64,000 nt of DNA from Flavobacterium silvaticum (GCF_012911565.1 NZ_JAAMPU010000108.1:124001-188000), one strand, 5' to 3'. Shown: positions 8,173 through 17,055, counted from the stretch's first letter. Translations and numbers: made by a program. The notes: generated by a model not told the origin, from the sequence alone.

Positions 8173-8865
8173 TTATTTCGCCTCTTTTTTGGCTTCTTTG
8201 TTCTCTTCTCCTTTAGAAGTTACCCTGTCCCATTTGAATTTAGGGGCGAATTTCAATTTCAACGCAGCGATTTTACGATTGTCCGGCCCGGAAAGCCCTT
8301 CTTTCTCTACCGTATTTTTACGTGTGTCCAAAGCTTCATACAACGTTTTGATTTCATCAAGGTCTTCACGGCTATACGAATCCTGGTTTTTATCGAACGT
8401 ATTGTAGAAGTTTTCGTAAACCGAAACGATGTTATCTTTATTGACCCACGCAAAACTTACATCGGAACCAATTTTTCCGGCTCCAAAGAAAGAATCACGC
8501 AACGCCTGGATTCGTGCCGGACCTGTCGCATCTGAAACGGTTGGCGCCGGCGGTGGCATTGCAGCCTGGACTTTTGCTTTCACTTCTTCATATTTAGCTT
8601 TGCTTTTGTCTACTTTTTCCTGGGCTTTGGCTTTATCTGCGGCATTGGCGACGGCAGCTTCCGCATCCATAGTGTGTTGTTGGTAAGCGGCATCGATGGC
8701 GGCCCAGTTAGCCTGTGCTTCATCTGCAGAAATTGAAGCGACCGAATCCACATAAGTAGTTTGCATATCGACTGTCTTGTCGGCTTTTTGCTGTTCTTCG
8801 TTTTTACACGACGTAAATGTGGCTCCAATTGCGGCCATTCCCAGTATCAGATTTCTAGTTTTCAT
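8173..8865 (-). CDS. Lipoprotein of unknown function, Ala/Lys-rich helical middle
   Basis: A 230-residue protein with a lipobox (AIGATFTSC, Cys 20), so a membrane-anchored lipoprotein. After the Cys comes a charged stretch (KNEEQQKADKT), then a long predicted helix rich in Ala, Glu and Lys (about residues 45-105) that may be coiled coil, a Pro patch (AMPPPAP), and a C-terminal part ending in a strongly charged KGEENKEAKKEAK tail. I recognise no family. It has its own terminator and no obvious operon partner. Confidence 0.85.
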   Translation of the reverse strand: MKTRNLILGMAAIGATFTSCKNEEQQKADKTVDMQTTYVDSVASISADEAQANWAAIDAAYQQHTMDAEAAVANAADKAKAQEKVDKSKAKYEEVKAKVQAAMPPPAPTVSDATGPARIQALRDSFFGAGKIGSDVSFAWVNKDNIVSVYENFYNTFDKNQDSYSREDLDEIKTLYEALDTRKNTVEKEGLSGPDNRKIAALKLKFAPKFKWDRVTSKGEENKEAKKEAK

Positions 8866-9067
8866 GGTTGAATATTTTACGATTAATTAAATTATTTACA
8901 GAATTCACACGCATCAATTGACGAATTCATATACAAGGTTGCGAAATTATCCGGAATAATCAATAATTACTTCCAAAAATAGTATAACCCTGAAACGTCG
9001 GCAGAAAATTGTGTAAACCAACGTAACCTAAATTGAAAAAATCGACTCACTTTTGTAATTCCGAAAT

Positions 9068-9760
9068 ATGTACTCAGTGGAAAATCTGATAAAAATCACA
9101 AACATCAAGCGCGACTTTGTCTTAGGAAGCGAAATCGTGAACGTCCTCAAAGGAATCGACCTGACAATAGATAAAGGCGAATATGTAGCATTGATGGGGC
9201 CGTCCGGTTCCGGAAAATCGACGCTGATGAATTTGCTCGGATGTCTCGATACGCCTACTTCCGGCTCCTATATTCTCAACGGGAAAGACGTCAGCAAAAT
9301 GCATGATGACGAACTGGCCGAAATCCGAAACAAGGAAATCGGTTTTGTATTCCAGACATTTAACCTGTTGCCGCGCACGACGGCTTTGGATAATGTGGCG
9401 CTTCCGATGATTTATGCCGGTTATTCGAAATCGGAACGCAACGCTCGCGCGACCGAAGTTCTCGACCAGGTAAAATTATCGGATCGGATGGACCATCAGC
9501 CCAACCAGCTTTCCGGCGGACAACGTCAGCGCGTGGCCATTGCAAGGGCTTTGGTCAATAAACCGTCAATTATTCTTGCCGATGAGCCGACAGGAAACCT
9601 CGACAGCAAGACATCGGTAGAAATCATGAACCTGTTTGCAGAAATCCACAACAACGGAAACACCGTGATTCTGGTGACTCATGAAGAAGATATCGCCGCT
9701 TATGCCAAAAGGGTTATCCGTTTACGCGACGGGTTGATCGAAAGCGATTCGACTAATTGA
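9068..9760 (+). CDS. ABC transporter ATP-binding protein, LolD/MacB type
   Basis: ATPase subunit of 230 residues for an ABC exporter of the LolCDE/MacB class, which moves lipoproteins, peptides or drugs out of the inner membrane. It has Walker [10 protein letters not shown], the Q-loop [16 protein letters not shown] typical of this class, signature [15 protein letters not shown], Walker [13 protein letters not shown] and H-loop VTHEED. No permease gene lies next to it, so the partner must be elsewhere. Starts at ATG 9068 ([17 protein letters not shown]); a start several codons later cannot be excluded. Confidence 0.93.
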   Translation: MYSVENLIKITNIKRDFVLGSEIVNVLKGIDLTIDKGEYVALMGPSGSGKSTLMNLLGCLDTPTSGSYILNGKDVSKMHDDELAEIRNKEIGFVFQTFNLLPRTTALDNVALPMIYAGYSKSERNARATEVLDQVKLSDRMDHQPNQLSGGQRQRVAIARALVNKPSIILADEPTGNLDSKTSVEIMNLFAEIHNNGNTVILVTHEEDIAAYAKRVIRLRDGLIESDSTN

Positions 9761-9837
9761 TTGTTCCTTTTTATTTTTAATCCCTTGACGTGCTACATTA
9801 TTAATTATTAATTGTTCATTGTTAATCATTCATTGAA

Positions 9838-10413
9838 TTGAAAATTTATACCAAAACAGGCGATAAAGGAACCACCGCATTATTTGGCGGAACCCGCGTT
9901 CCCAAAGATCATATCCGGATTGAAGCTTACGGGACCATCGATGAGCTCAATTCACATATCGGTTTGATACGTGACCAGAAAATCGACCCAATCCATATCA
10001 ATTTGCTTATCCGTATCCAGGACAGATTGTTTACTGCCGGTGCACAATTGGCTACGCCGCCTGAAAAAGAAACCCTGAAGAACGGAAAAGACAGGCTCAA
10101 TATCCCAAAAGTTTCTGAAACAGATATCGAGCAATTGGAACGCGCCATCGATTTTATGGATAGCCAGTTGCCGCAAATGACGCATTTCGTGTTACCCGGA
10201 GGACATCCTATTGTGTCATATTGTCACATTGCAAGATGTGTTTGCAGACGTGCGGAGCGTCTTTCTGTCCATTTGTCACATGAAGATGTGGTGGATGAGC
10301 TTGTAATCCGTTATTTAAACCGACTTTCTGACTATCTTTTTGTGCTGGCAAGGAAGTTGACCAGCGAGCTCGGAGCCGAAGAGGTGAAATGGATTCCTGA
10401 AAAATCAGAATAA
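9838..10413 (+). CDS. Cob(I)alamin adenosyltransferase, PduO type
   Basis: Transfers the adenosyl group of ATP to cob(I)alamin to make coenzyme B12; 191 residues, the usual length. The N-terminal ATP-binding motif is KIYTKTGDKGTTALFGGTRVPKD, followed by IEAYGTIDELNSHIG, and near the C-terminus ARCVCRRAERLSVHL, all hallmarks of the PduO family. It starts with TTG at 9838; no ATG is available before the conserved TKTGDKG. The start lies directly against an ATTATTAATTATTAATTGTT repeat, which may have replaced an ancestral ATG. A MeaB-type chaperone for the B12 enzyme methylmalonyl-CoA mutase is encoded 9 kb away. Confidence 0.95.
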   Translation: MKIYTKTGDKGTTALFGGTRVPKDHIRIEAYGTIDELNSHIGLIRDQKIDPIHINLLIRIQDRLFTAGAQLATPPEKETLKNGKDRLNIPKVSETDIEQLERAIDFMDSQLPQMTHFVLPGGHPIVSYCHIARCVCRRAERLSVHLSHEDVVDELVIRYLNRLSDYLFVLARKLTSELGAEEVKWIPEKSE

Positions 10414-10496
10414 ACTTATCTATTATTATTTTTTATTGGGATTTTTTATTCTGAGCATGCTCTGACACTACGTTCTTGACTTTTTTCAATTTTTAC

Positions 10497-10526
10497 TTGA
10501 CTTTTTGAGTTTAAAATTTATTTTTG
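10497..10526 (+). promoter_or_regulatory. Promoter of the DUF2795 gene
   Basis: TTG (10497-10499), a 19-bp spacer and TATTTTTG (10519-10526), a full TAnnTTTG match, 25 bp before the ATG. Confidence 0.7.
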
Positions 10527-10551
10527 CATAAACTAAAAATCGACCTAAAAG

Positions 10552-10773
10552 ATGTATTGGACATTAGAATTGGCATCCTACCTGAGCGATGCCCCGTGGC
10601 CTGCAACAAAAGACGAGCTGATTGACTATGCGATCCGTGCCGGTGCTCCGCTTGAAGTAGTGGAAAACCTGCAATCCATAGAAGACGAAGGCGAAATCTA
10701 CGAATCCATGGAAGAGATTTGGCCTGATTATCCGACGGATGAAGATTATCTGTGGAACGAGGACGAATACTAA
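10552..10773 (+). CDS. DUF2795 domain small acidic protein
   Basis: A 73-residue protein. The first 45 residues (WTLELASYLSDAPWPATKDELIDYAIRAGAPLEVVENLQSI) match the DUF2795 pattern; the rest is very acidic (EDEGEIYESMEEIWPDYPTDEDYLWNEDEY). No biochemical role is established that I know of. It lies upstream of secA with its own promoter and terminator in between, an arrangement I recall as frequent in flavobacteria. Confidence 0.9.
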   Translation: MYWTLELASYLSDAPWPATKDELIDYAIRAGAPLEVVENLQSIEDEGEIYESMEEIWPDYPTDEDYLWNEDEY

Positions 10774-10791
10774 AAAAAAATAAACTATCAT

Positions 10792-10820
10792 AAAAGTCTC
10801 TTTAGGGAGGCTTTTTTTTT
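10792..10820 (+). terminator. Terminator between DUF2795 gene and secA
   Basis: Stem AGTCTC/GGGGCT-like (AGTCTC with GAGGCT, one G-T pair), 5-base loop, then ten T residues. Confidence 0.8.
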
Positions 10821-10823
10821 GCT

Positions 10824-10831
10824 TAAATTTG
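10824..10831 (+). promoter_or_regulatory. -7 box of secA
   Basis: TAAATTTG, a full TAnnTTTG match, 33 bp before the secA ATG. No clear TTG at -33 because that position falls inside the preceding terminator. Confidence 0.5.
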
Positions 10832-10864
10832 CGCAATTTTTTATAACAGAATACACCATCCATC

Positions 10865-13800
10865 ATGAGTTTCATCAATAGTGTCCTGAAGGTTTTCGTA
10901 GGCGATAAATCGCAGAAAGACGTTAAAGCGTTACAGGGATCGATCAATAAGATCAAATCATTCGAATCTGAACTATCGGGCTTATCCCATGATGACCTGC
11001 GTGCCCGTACGGCCGCTTTCCGACAAAAGATAAAAGACGCACGTGCCGATAAAGACGCCCAGATCGCGAAACTTCAATTGGAAGCGGACGCCATCGAGGA
11101 CATCGACAAAAAAGAAGACATTTACCAGACTATCGATAAGCTTGAAAAAGACGCTTATGAAATATCTGAAAAAGTACTCAATGATATACTTCCGGAAGCT
11201 TTTGCAGTCGTAAAGGAAACGGCAAAACGTTTCAAGGAAAATACCGAAATCCGCGTTACGGCGACTCCTCTTGACCGCGAACTTTCGGCTGAAAAAAGTT
11301 ATATTACCCTTGAAGGCGAAACTTCGGTCTGGGCAAACTCCTGGAGCGCTGCCGGAAAACCGATTACCTGGGATATGATCCATTACGATGTCCAGCTTAT
11401 TGGTGGAATGGTACTTCACCAGGGAAAAATCGCCGAGATGCAAACGGGTGAAGGAAAAACCCTCGTAGCCACGCTTCCACTCTATCTTAATGCACTCACA
11501 GGAAACGGCGTTCATTTGGTAACCGTCAACGATTACCTCGCCAAACGGGACAGCACCTGGAAAGCACCTTTGTTTGAATTCCACGGATTGACTGTTGATT
11601 GTATCGACAACCACCAACCGAATTCAGAAGGCCGTAAAAAGGCTTACGATGCCGATATTACCTACGGAACCAACAACGAATTCGGCTTCGATTATCTCAG
11701 GGATAACATGGCACATACGCCATCTGATTTAGTTCAGCGCAAACACAATTATGCTATTGTGGATGAGGTCGATTCGGTTCTTGTAGATGATGCACGTACA
11801 CCACTGATTATTTCCGGTCCGGTTCCTCAAGGCGATCGTCATGAGTTCAACGAACTGAAGCCGAAAATCGAGACGCTTGTCAACCAGCAACGCCAAATTG
11901 CGAACGGCTTTTTGACGAATGCGAAAAAACTTATTGCCGAAGGAAACACCAAAGACGGAGGTTTCAACCTGCTTCGCGCTTATCGGGCACTTCCAAAAAA
12001 CAAAGCACTTATCAAATTCCTGTCTGAAGAAGGTGTCAAGCAAATTCTGCAGAAAACGGAAAACCAATACATGCAGGATAACAACCGCGACATGCACCTG
12101 ATTGATGAAGCGCTGTATTTTGTGATTGAGGAAAAGAACAATCAGGTTGAATTGTCAGACAACGGAATCAAATATCTTTCACAGGGAACGGACGATAATT
12201 TCTTCGTGTTGCCAGACATCGGAACTGAAATAGCCCGCATTGAAAAACTCGGTCTTCCAAAAGATCAGGAAGCTGAGGAAAAAGAAAAACTGTTCCAGGA
12301 TTTCAGCATCAAAAGTGAACGTATCCACACGCTGACACAATTGCTCAAAGCCTATGCGTTGTTTGAAAAAGACGTGGAATATGTAATTATGGACAACAAG
12401 ATCCTTATCGTTGACGAGCAAACCGGTCGTATTATGGACGGACGCCGTTATTCTGATGGATTGCATCAAGCGATCGAAGCCAAGGAAAATGTAAAGATCG
12501 AAGCGGTTACCCAGACTTTTGCCACCATTACACTTCAGAATTACTTCCGGATGTACAGCAAACTCGCCGGTATGACGGGAACAGCCGTTACAGAAGCGGG
12601 CGAACTTTGGGAAATCTATAAGCTTGATGTCGTCGAAATTCCTACCAATAAAGGAATTGCAAGAAAGGATCAGCAGGATTTGATCTATCGTTCAGTGCGT
12701 GAAAAATTCAACGCCGTAATCGAAGATGTGACGGAATTGTCAAAAGCAGGCCGTCCGGTGCTTATCGGAACGACATCTGTAGAAATCTCGGAATTACTGA
12801 GCCGTATGCTTAAAATGCGTAACATTCCGCACAACGTCCTAAACGCGAAGCTCCACAAACAGGAAGCACAGATTGTCGAGGAAGCCGGAAAAGCCGGTGT
12901 AGTCACGATTGCAACGAATATGGCCGGTCGTGGTACCGATATCAAACTCACGCCGGAAGTAAAAGCTGCCGGAGGTTTGGCCATCATTGGTACCGAACGT
13001 CATGATTCACGCCGCGTCGACCGTCAGCTCAGAGGTCGTTCCGGTCGTCAGGGAGATCCGGGAAGCTCGCAGTTTTATGTGTCGCTTGAAGATAACCTGA
13101 TGCGTTTGTTCGGATCTGACCGTGTCGCCAAGATCATGGACAGAATGGGGCTTAAGGAAGGTGAAGTCATCCAGCATTCGATGATGACGAAATCCATCGA
13201 ACGCGCCCAGAAAAAAGTGGAAGAGAACAATTTCGGTATCCGTAAACGTTTGCTTGAATATGATGATGTAATGAACGCCCAACGTGAAGTGGTCTACAAA
13301 CGCCGCCACCACGCCTTGTTCGGGGAACGCCTGAAACTCGACATCGCCAACATGATGTACGACACAAGCGAACTCATTGCTTCCCAAAACAAGCAGGCCA
13401 AAGATTTCAAGAATTTCGAGTTTGAACTGATCCGTTATTTCTCGATCACGTCTCCGGTTTCTGAGAGTGAATTCGAAAAGCTGACCGAAATGGAAATCGC
13501 CGGTAAAGTCTACAAAGCCGCAATGGCCTATTACACCGAGAAAAACGAACGCGATGCGCGTGAAGCTTTCCCGATCATCAAGAACGTTTATGAAGCACCG
13601 GACAATCGTTTTGAACGAATCGTGGTTCCGTTCTCCGATGGCGTAAAGACATTGAATGTTGTTACCGATTTGAAGAAAGCCTACGAATCTGAAGGTCGTC
13701 AGCTCGTTGCCGATTTCGAAAAGAACATCACACTTGCCATTGTTGACGAAGCCTGGAAAAAGCACTTACGCAAAATGGACGAATTGAAGCAATCGGTACA

Positions 13801-14218
13801 ACTTGCCGTACACGAGCAAAAAGATCCGCTGCTTATCTATAAATTCGAGGCTTTCAATTTGTTCAGTAATATGATCAACAACGTGAACAAAGAAGTGCTG
13901 TCGTTCCTGTTCAAAGGCGATTTGCCTCAGCAGAACCAACAAATTTCAGAAGCGCGTGAATTGCCTCGTCCGAAAGAAAATTACAAGACGACCAAAGAAG
14001 ATATCGACAACACAGACGAATTGGCCGAACAAGCCCGCGAAGCTGGAAATACGCAACAACGCCAGGTGACCGAAACCATCGTTCGTGAAATGCCGAAAAT
14101 CAACCGTAACGACAATGTAACCATCAAACACGTCATGAGCGGGAAAACCGAAACCATGAAATTCAAGAAGGCTGAGGGTATGATTCAGTCTGGTGAATGG
14201 GTTTTGGTTAACGGATAA
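10865..14218 (+). CDS. secA: Preprotein translocase motor SecA
   Basis: ATPase motor that drives proteins through SecYEG; 1117 residues, clearly longer than the roughly 900 of Escherichia coli SecA, as is usual in Bacteroidota. Visible motifs are the nucleotide site MQTGEGKTLVATLPLYL, TYGTNNEFGFDYLRDN, DEVDSVLVDDARTPLIISGP, NMAGRGTDIKL and GRSGRQGDPGSSQFYVSLED. Extra segments lie in the N-terminal half (about residues 65-110 and 330-470). The C-terminus ends MKFKKAEGMIQSGEWVLVNG; the CxCx8CH zinc motif is missing. The stop codon lies inside a 14-bp direct repeat. Confidence 0.98.
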   Translation: MSFINSVLKVFVGDKSQKDVKALQGSINKIKSFESELSGLSHDDLRARTAAFRQKIKDARADKDAQIAKLQLEADAIEDIDKKEDIYQTIDKLEKDAYEISEKVLNDILPEAFAVVKETAKRFKENTEIRVTATPLDRELSAEKSYITLEGETSVWANSWSAAGKPITWDMIHYDVQLIGGMVLHQGKIAEMQTGEGKTLVATLPLYLNALTGNGVHLVTVNDYLAKRDSTWKAPLFEFHGLTVDCIDNHQPNSEGRKKAYDADITYGTNNEFGFDYLRDNMAHTPSDLVQRKHNYAIVDEVDSVLVDDARTPLIISGPVPQGDRHEFNELKPKIETLVNQQRQIANGFLTNAKKLIAEGNTKDGGFNLLRAYRALPKNKALIKFLSEEGVKQILQKTENQYMQDNNRDMHLIDEALYFVIEEKNNQVELSDNGIKYLSQGTDDNFFVLPDIGTEIARIEKLGLPKDQEAEEKEKLFQDFSIKSERIHTLTQLLKAYALFEKDVEYVIMDNKILIVDEQTGRIMDGRRYSDGLHQAIEAKENVKIEAVTQTFATITLQNYFRMYSKLAGMTGTAVTEAGELWEIYKLDVVEIPTNKGIARKDQQDLIYRSVREKFNAVIEDVTELSKAGRPVLIGTTSVEISELLSRMLKMRNIPHNVLNAKLHKQEAQIVEEAGKAGVVTIATNMAGRGTDIKLTPEVKAAGGLAIIGTERHDSRRVDRQLRGRSGRQGDPGSSQFYVSLEDNLMRLFGSDRVAKIMDRMGLKEGEVIQHSMMTKSIERAQKKVEENNFGIRKRLLEYDDVMNAQREVVYKRRHHALFGERLKLDIANMMYDTSELIASQNKQAKDFKNFEFELIRYFSITSPVSESEFEKLTEMEIAGKVYKAAMAYYTEKNERDAREAFPIIKNVYEAPDNRFERIVVPFSDGVKTLNVVTDLKKAYESEGRQLVADFEKNITLAIVDEAWKKHLRKMDELKQSVQLAVHEQKDPLLIYKFEAFNLFSNMINNVNKEVLSFLFKGDLPQQNQQISEARELPRPKENYKTTKEDIDNTDELAEQAREAGNTQQRQVTETIVREMPKINRNDNVTIKHVMSGKTETMKFKKAEGMIQSGEWVLVNG

Positions 14219-14239
14219 CAGTTAACGGATAACAGTTAA
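14207..14239 (+). repeat. 14-bp direct repeat, 2.4 copies, spanning the secA stop codon
   Basis: GTTAACGGATAACA is repeated exactly at 14207-14220 and 14221-14234, with a partial third copy. The secA TAA at 14216-14218 lies in the first unit. Related units occur at 14416, 22436 and 43027. Confidence 0.9.
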
Positions 14240-14269
14240 AGCCGGTCCACTTCTGGACCGGCTTTTTTT
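14238..14269 (+). terminator. Terminator of secA
   Basis: Perfect 9-bp stem GCCGGTCCA/TGGACCGGC with a short loop and seven T residues. Confidence 0.95.
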
Positions 14270-14415
14270 ATTTTAAATAATTGAAAAATGAGATGTTCTT
14301 ACAAGGGAATAACAGACTAGAATCGGTAAGCAGAAAGACTTTTTGGTTAACGAAATTTGAAAACAACCGAAATAATTTCCTTTTTTACTAAATTGGCTTC
14401 ACTAACCAAGGTAAC

Positions 14416-14443
14416 CGTTATCTGTTAACTGTTACCCGTTAAC
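14416..14443 (+). repeat. Short-period repeat of GTTAAC type
   Basis: CGTTATCTGTTAAC followed by a degenerate second copy (GTTACCCGTTAAC). The first 14-mer is identical to 43041-43054. It directly precedes the small 35-residue gene. Confidence 0.8.
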
Positions 14444-14452
14444 TCAAAAACT

Positions 14453-14560
14453 TTGGCAAAAGGAACCGACGCCCGGAAAGAACAAAAGAAAGAGTCTACG
14501 AAAACCCTAAAGGAAAAACGACTCGAAAAACAGGAAAAGAAGAAAAACAAAAAAGATTAA
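14453..14560 (+). CDS. Very small, highly basic protein of 35 residues
   Basis: TTG-initiated frame reading (M)AKGTDARKEQKKESTKTLKEKRLEKQEKKKNKKD. About 40% of residues are Lys or Arg, and it should be one charged helix that could bind nucleic acid or ribosomes. Support for a real gene: a stop in frame eight codons upstream, a strong terminator starting 6 bp after the stop, and my memory of similar short 'AKGTDxRKxxKKE' proteins in flavobacteria. No ATG is present in frame. The function is unknown. Confidence 0.65.
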   Translation: MAKGTDARKEQKKESTKTLKEKRLEKQEKKKNKKD

Positions 14561-14565
14561 AATCA

Positions 14566-14597
14566 GAAAAACCACTGCACGTCGCGGTGGTTTTTCT
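14566..14597 (+). terminator. Terminator of the small basic-protein gene
   Basis: ACCACTGC pairs with GCGGTGGT (one G-T pair) around a 5-base loop, flanked by A and T runs. Confidence 0.85.
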
Positions 14598-14865
14598 TTA
14601 AAAACTAAAACAAAATAGTCGCCGGACTTCCGTCTTGACTATGTCTCAACCATTGCGGTTTGAGAGGTTAAAAGTATGCCCAAGACAACCTTTTGTCAAT
14701 AAGGCATTTGACGTATTCTTAGTTATTTCTTATTCTTATTTATTACGCTGCGCTCCATACAATTGCTTCGCCAATTCAGCTAAAGCTTCGGGCCGGCTGC
14801 GCCTCGGGTTTTATTTTTTATGACGATGCGGCGTTAAAGGTTGATGCTCAGATCAGGTTACAAAT
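14598..14865. other. Non-coding interval
   Basis: No supported gene. It holds an imperfect hairpin at 14645-14664 (CTCAACC ... GGTTTGAG) and a GC-rich patch at 14749-14810 that reads on the minus strand as CCCGAGGCGCAGCCGGCCC and GGAGCGCAGCG, similar in style to the degenerate repeats at 6066-6540. Confidence 0.4.
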
Positions 14866-14912
14866 GTTGTAAAATTTTTGTTGTGAAATTTTCACAACAG
14901 AATTTTTACAAC
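14866..14912. repeat. 47-bp palindromic element, copy 1
   Basis: Near-perfect palindrome bounded by GTTGTAAAA and TTTTTACAAC, with only two mismatched positions between arms; each arm contains GTTGT twice, 15 bp apart. A second element of identical length and plan lies at 56569-56615. It follows the 3' end of the FAD oxidase gene, in a convergent interval. Confidence 0.9.
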
Positions 14913-14954
14913 AGAACGGAAAATAAAACGCTTAATCCTGATACTTGTCAAATG

Positions 14955-16373
14955 TTAACCATTCACCCAATCCGGCAGCACTTTCCCCGGATTCATTATC
15001 CCACTCGGGTCAAAAGCCTCTTTGATTGCTTTCATCAACCGCAACTGGGCCGGCCCGAAAGCAATATCCATGTAATTCTTTTGAACATACCCAATTCCGT
15101 GTTCGCCGGATAAGGTTCCTTTGAGCGAAACCGTTAGTTCAAAAATCTCACGGATTCCTTTTGGAACTTCAGACTTCCATGCTTCATCGGTCATGTCACC
15201 TTTTACGATGTTGACGTGCAGGTTTCCATCACCCGCATGACCGTAACAGACAGAGGAAAAACCATATTTTTTTCCGATTGCTTTGATGCCTTTTAAAAGT
15301 GTCGGCAATTCATATCTCGGTACCACCGTATCTTCTTCTTTGTAAACCGAATTCGACTTTACCGCTTCACCAACGGCTCGTCTCAATTTCCACAATGCAT
15401 TTTTCTGTTCTTCTGAATCGGCGAAAAGGATTTCATCAATCCGGAATTGTTCGACAACGGTTGCGATTTTTTCGGCTTCGGCAAACAAGACATCAGGAAA
15501 ATTACCATCGACCTCTATCAACAAATGCGCTTTGATTTCAGGCTTTATATCGAGATTGACGCCATCAACAAACTTTAGCGTCCAGTCGATTGCGTCTCTT
15601 TCCATGAATTCCAATGCACTCGGCGTGATTCCGGCGTTGAAGATTTTGGCGACGGCTTCACAGGCTTCGGCCTCGTCATAAAACGGAACCAGCATCAACA
15701 CATTATGCGTGTTGGCCGGAAGCAGTTTCATGACAATTTTGGTGACGATACACAGTGTTCCTTCACTTCCTACCATTAATTGCGTCAGATTATAGCCCGT
15801 GGAATTCTTTAGTGTATTCGCACCCGTCCAGATGATTTCGCCCGTTGGTAAAACCACTTCAAGATTCAGCACATAATCTTTGGTCACACCGTATTTCAAG
15901 GCTCGTGCGCCACCCGCATTTTCAGCGACGTTCCCACCAATGAAGCAACTACCGAGGCTACTTGGATCCGGTGGATAGAACAATCCTTTTTCAGCGACAG
16001 CTTCACGAAGGTTATGGGTGATGACACCGGGTTCGGTTATGACCTGCAGATTATTTTCGTCGATATGAATGATATTGTTAAACCGATCCATAGACAACCC
16101 TATGCCGCCGTGAATTGACAAAGCACCACCACTCAATCCAGTTCGTCCGCCAATCGGGGTCACCGGAATATGATTTTCAGAAGCGAATTTGAGGATCGAT
16201 GAAATTTCCTCCGGCGTTCCGGGTTTTAAAACGACGGCCGGCGGAAATACGTAATCTTCGGTTTCGTCGTGTCCATAATCGTTTCGCGTTTCATTGTCCA
16301 AAAATAAAAATGACCGTCCGACTATGGCTTCAAGCCGGGCGATCATTTGGGTATTCAATTCTGTAAATTCCAT
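14955..16373 (-). CDS. FAD-linked oxidase, GlcD/D-lactate dehydrogenase type
   Basis: Flavoenzyme of 472 residues that oxidises a 2-hydroxy acid (glycolate or D-lactate type) and passes electrons on. The PCMH FAD-binding domain shows VLKPGTPEEISSILKFASENHIPVTPIGGRTGLSGGA, then EPGVITHNLREAVAEKGLFYPPDPSS and a Gly-rich GGNVAENAGGARALKYGVTKDYVL. The C-terminal FAD-oxidase domain has YGHAGDGNLHVNI and SGEHGIGYVQKNYM, the conserved metal/substrate histidines. Start chosen at MEFTELN (16373); an in-frame ATG nine codons earlier adds an unconserved leader. It lies 43 bp after the peroxiredoxin gene and could be co-transcribed. Substrate not determined. Confidence 0.92.
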   Translation of the reverse strand: MEFTELNTQMIARLEAIVGRSFLFLDNETRNDYGHDETEDYVFPPAVVLKPGTPEEISSILKFASENHIPVTPIGGRTGLSGGALSIHGGIGLSMDRFNNIIHIDENNLQVITEPGVITHNLREAVAEKGLFYPPDPSSLGSCFIGGNVAENAGGARALKYGVTKDYVLNLEVVLPTGEIIWTGANTLKNSTGYNLTQLMVGSEGTLCIVTKIVMKLLPANTHNVLMLVPFYDEAEACEAVAKIFNAGITPSALEFMERDAIDWTLKFVDGVNLDIKPEIKAHLLIEVDGNFPDVLFAEAEKIATVVEQFRIDEILFADSEEQKNALWKLRRAVGEAVKSNSVYKEEDTVVPRYELPTLLKGIKAIGKKYGFSSVCYGHAGDGNLHVNIVKGDMTDEAWKSEVPKGIREIFELTVSLKGTLSGEHGIGYVQKNYMDIAFGPAQLRLMKAIKEAFDPSGIMNPGKVLPDWVNG

Positions 16374-16416
16374 AGTTTGAGAGTCGTTTCCGAATCCCAA
16401 AAATACTATTTATTTA

Positions 16417-17055
16417 CTACTTATTTGGCTGAGGCGTCACACGCAGATACGGTTTGACGGTTTCAAATCCTTTAGGAAATTTCTGCAATGCATCTTCATC
16501 TGAAACCGCTGGAATGATGACGACATCTTCACCGTCTTTCCAGTTTGCAGGTGTCGCGACCTGATGGTAAGCCGTCAATTGCAGGCTGTCAATGACACGA
16601 AGCAACTCATCAAAATTTCTTCCGGTTGAGGATGGATACGTCATGGTCAGTTTGATTTTTTTATCTGGTCCGATGACAAAGACGGAACGAACGGTGAAAT
16701 TCTCGCTTGCATTCGGGTGAAGCATATCGTAGAGCAGTGCCACTTGTTTGGTCTCATCGGCAATAATCGGATAATTTACGGTCGTACCTTGCGTCTCATT
16801 GATGTCTTTGACCCATTGGTAGTGCGAATCGATTTTGTCGACGGACAAAGCGATGACTTTGGTATTGCGCTTTTCAAATTCAGGAATATATTTGGCGACG
16901 GTTCCGAGTTCTGTGGTACAAACTGGCGTAAAATCGGCCGGATGCGAAAACAAAATTCCCCAGGAATCGCCGAGCCATTCGTGGAAATTGATAGTGCCTT
17001 CGGTACTTTTTGCCGTAAAATCAGGGGCTATGTCGCCCAAACGTAATGATGCCAT
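16417..17055 (-). CDS. 1-Cys peroxiredoxin (Prx6 type)
   Basis: Thiol peroxidase of 212 residues that reduces H2O2 and organic peroxides in the cytoplasm. The peroxidatic cysteine is Cys 46 in HPADFTPVCTTELG. The long C-terminal domain (NWKDGEDVVIIPAVSDEDALQKFPKGFETVKPYLRVTPQP) is typical of the Prx6 group and there is no resolving Cys-Pro motif. The gene is followed by the FAD oxidase; no regulator site was recognised upstream. Confidence 0.96.
   Translation of the reverse strand: MASLRLGDIAPDFTAKSTEGTINFHEWLGDSWGILFSHPADFTPVCTTELGTVAKYIPEFEKRNTKVIALSVDKIDSHYQWVKDINETQGTTVNYPIIADETKQVALLYDMLHPNASENFTVRSVFVIGPDKKIKLTMTYPSSTGRNFDELLRVIDSLQLTAYHQVATPANWKDGEDVVIIPAVSDEDALQKFPKGFETVKPYLRVTPQPNK

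Noticed and set aside
13007..13765. Minus-strand frame of 252 codons inside secA
   Set aside because: Antisense shadow of a highly conserved coding region; no domain and composition typical of reversed codons.
14635..15113. Short plus-strand frames before and into the FAD oxidase 3' end
   Set aside because: They run across the palindrome and the antisense of the oxidase; no protein-like pattern.
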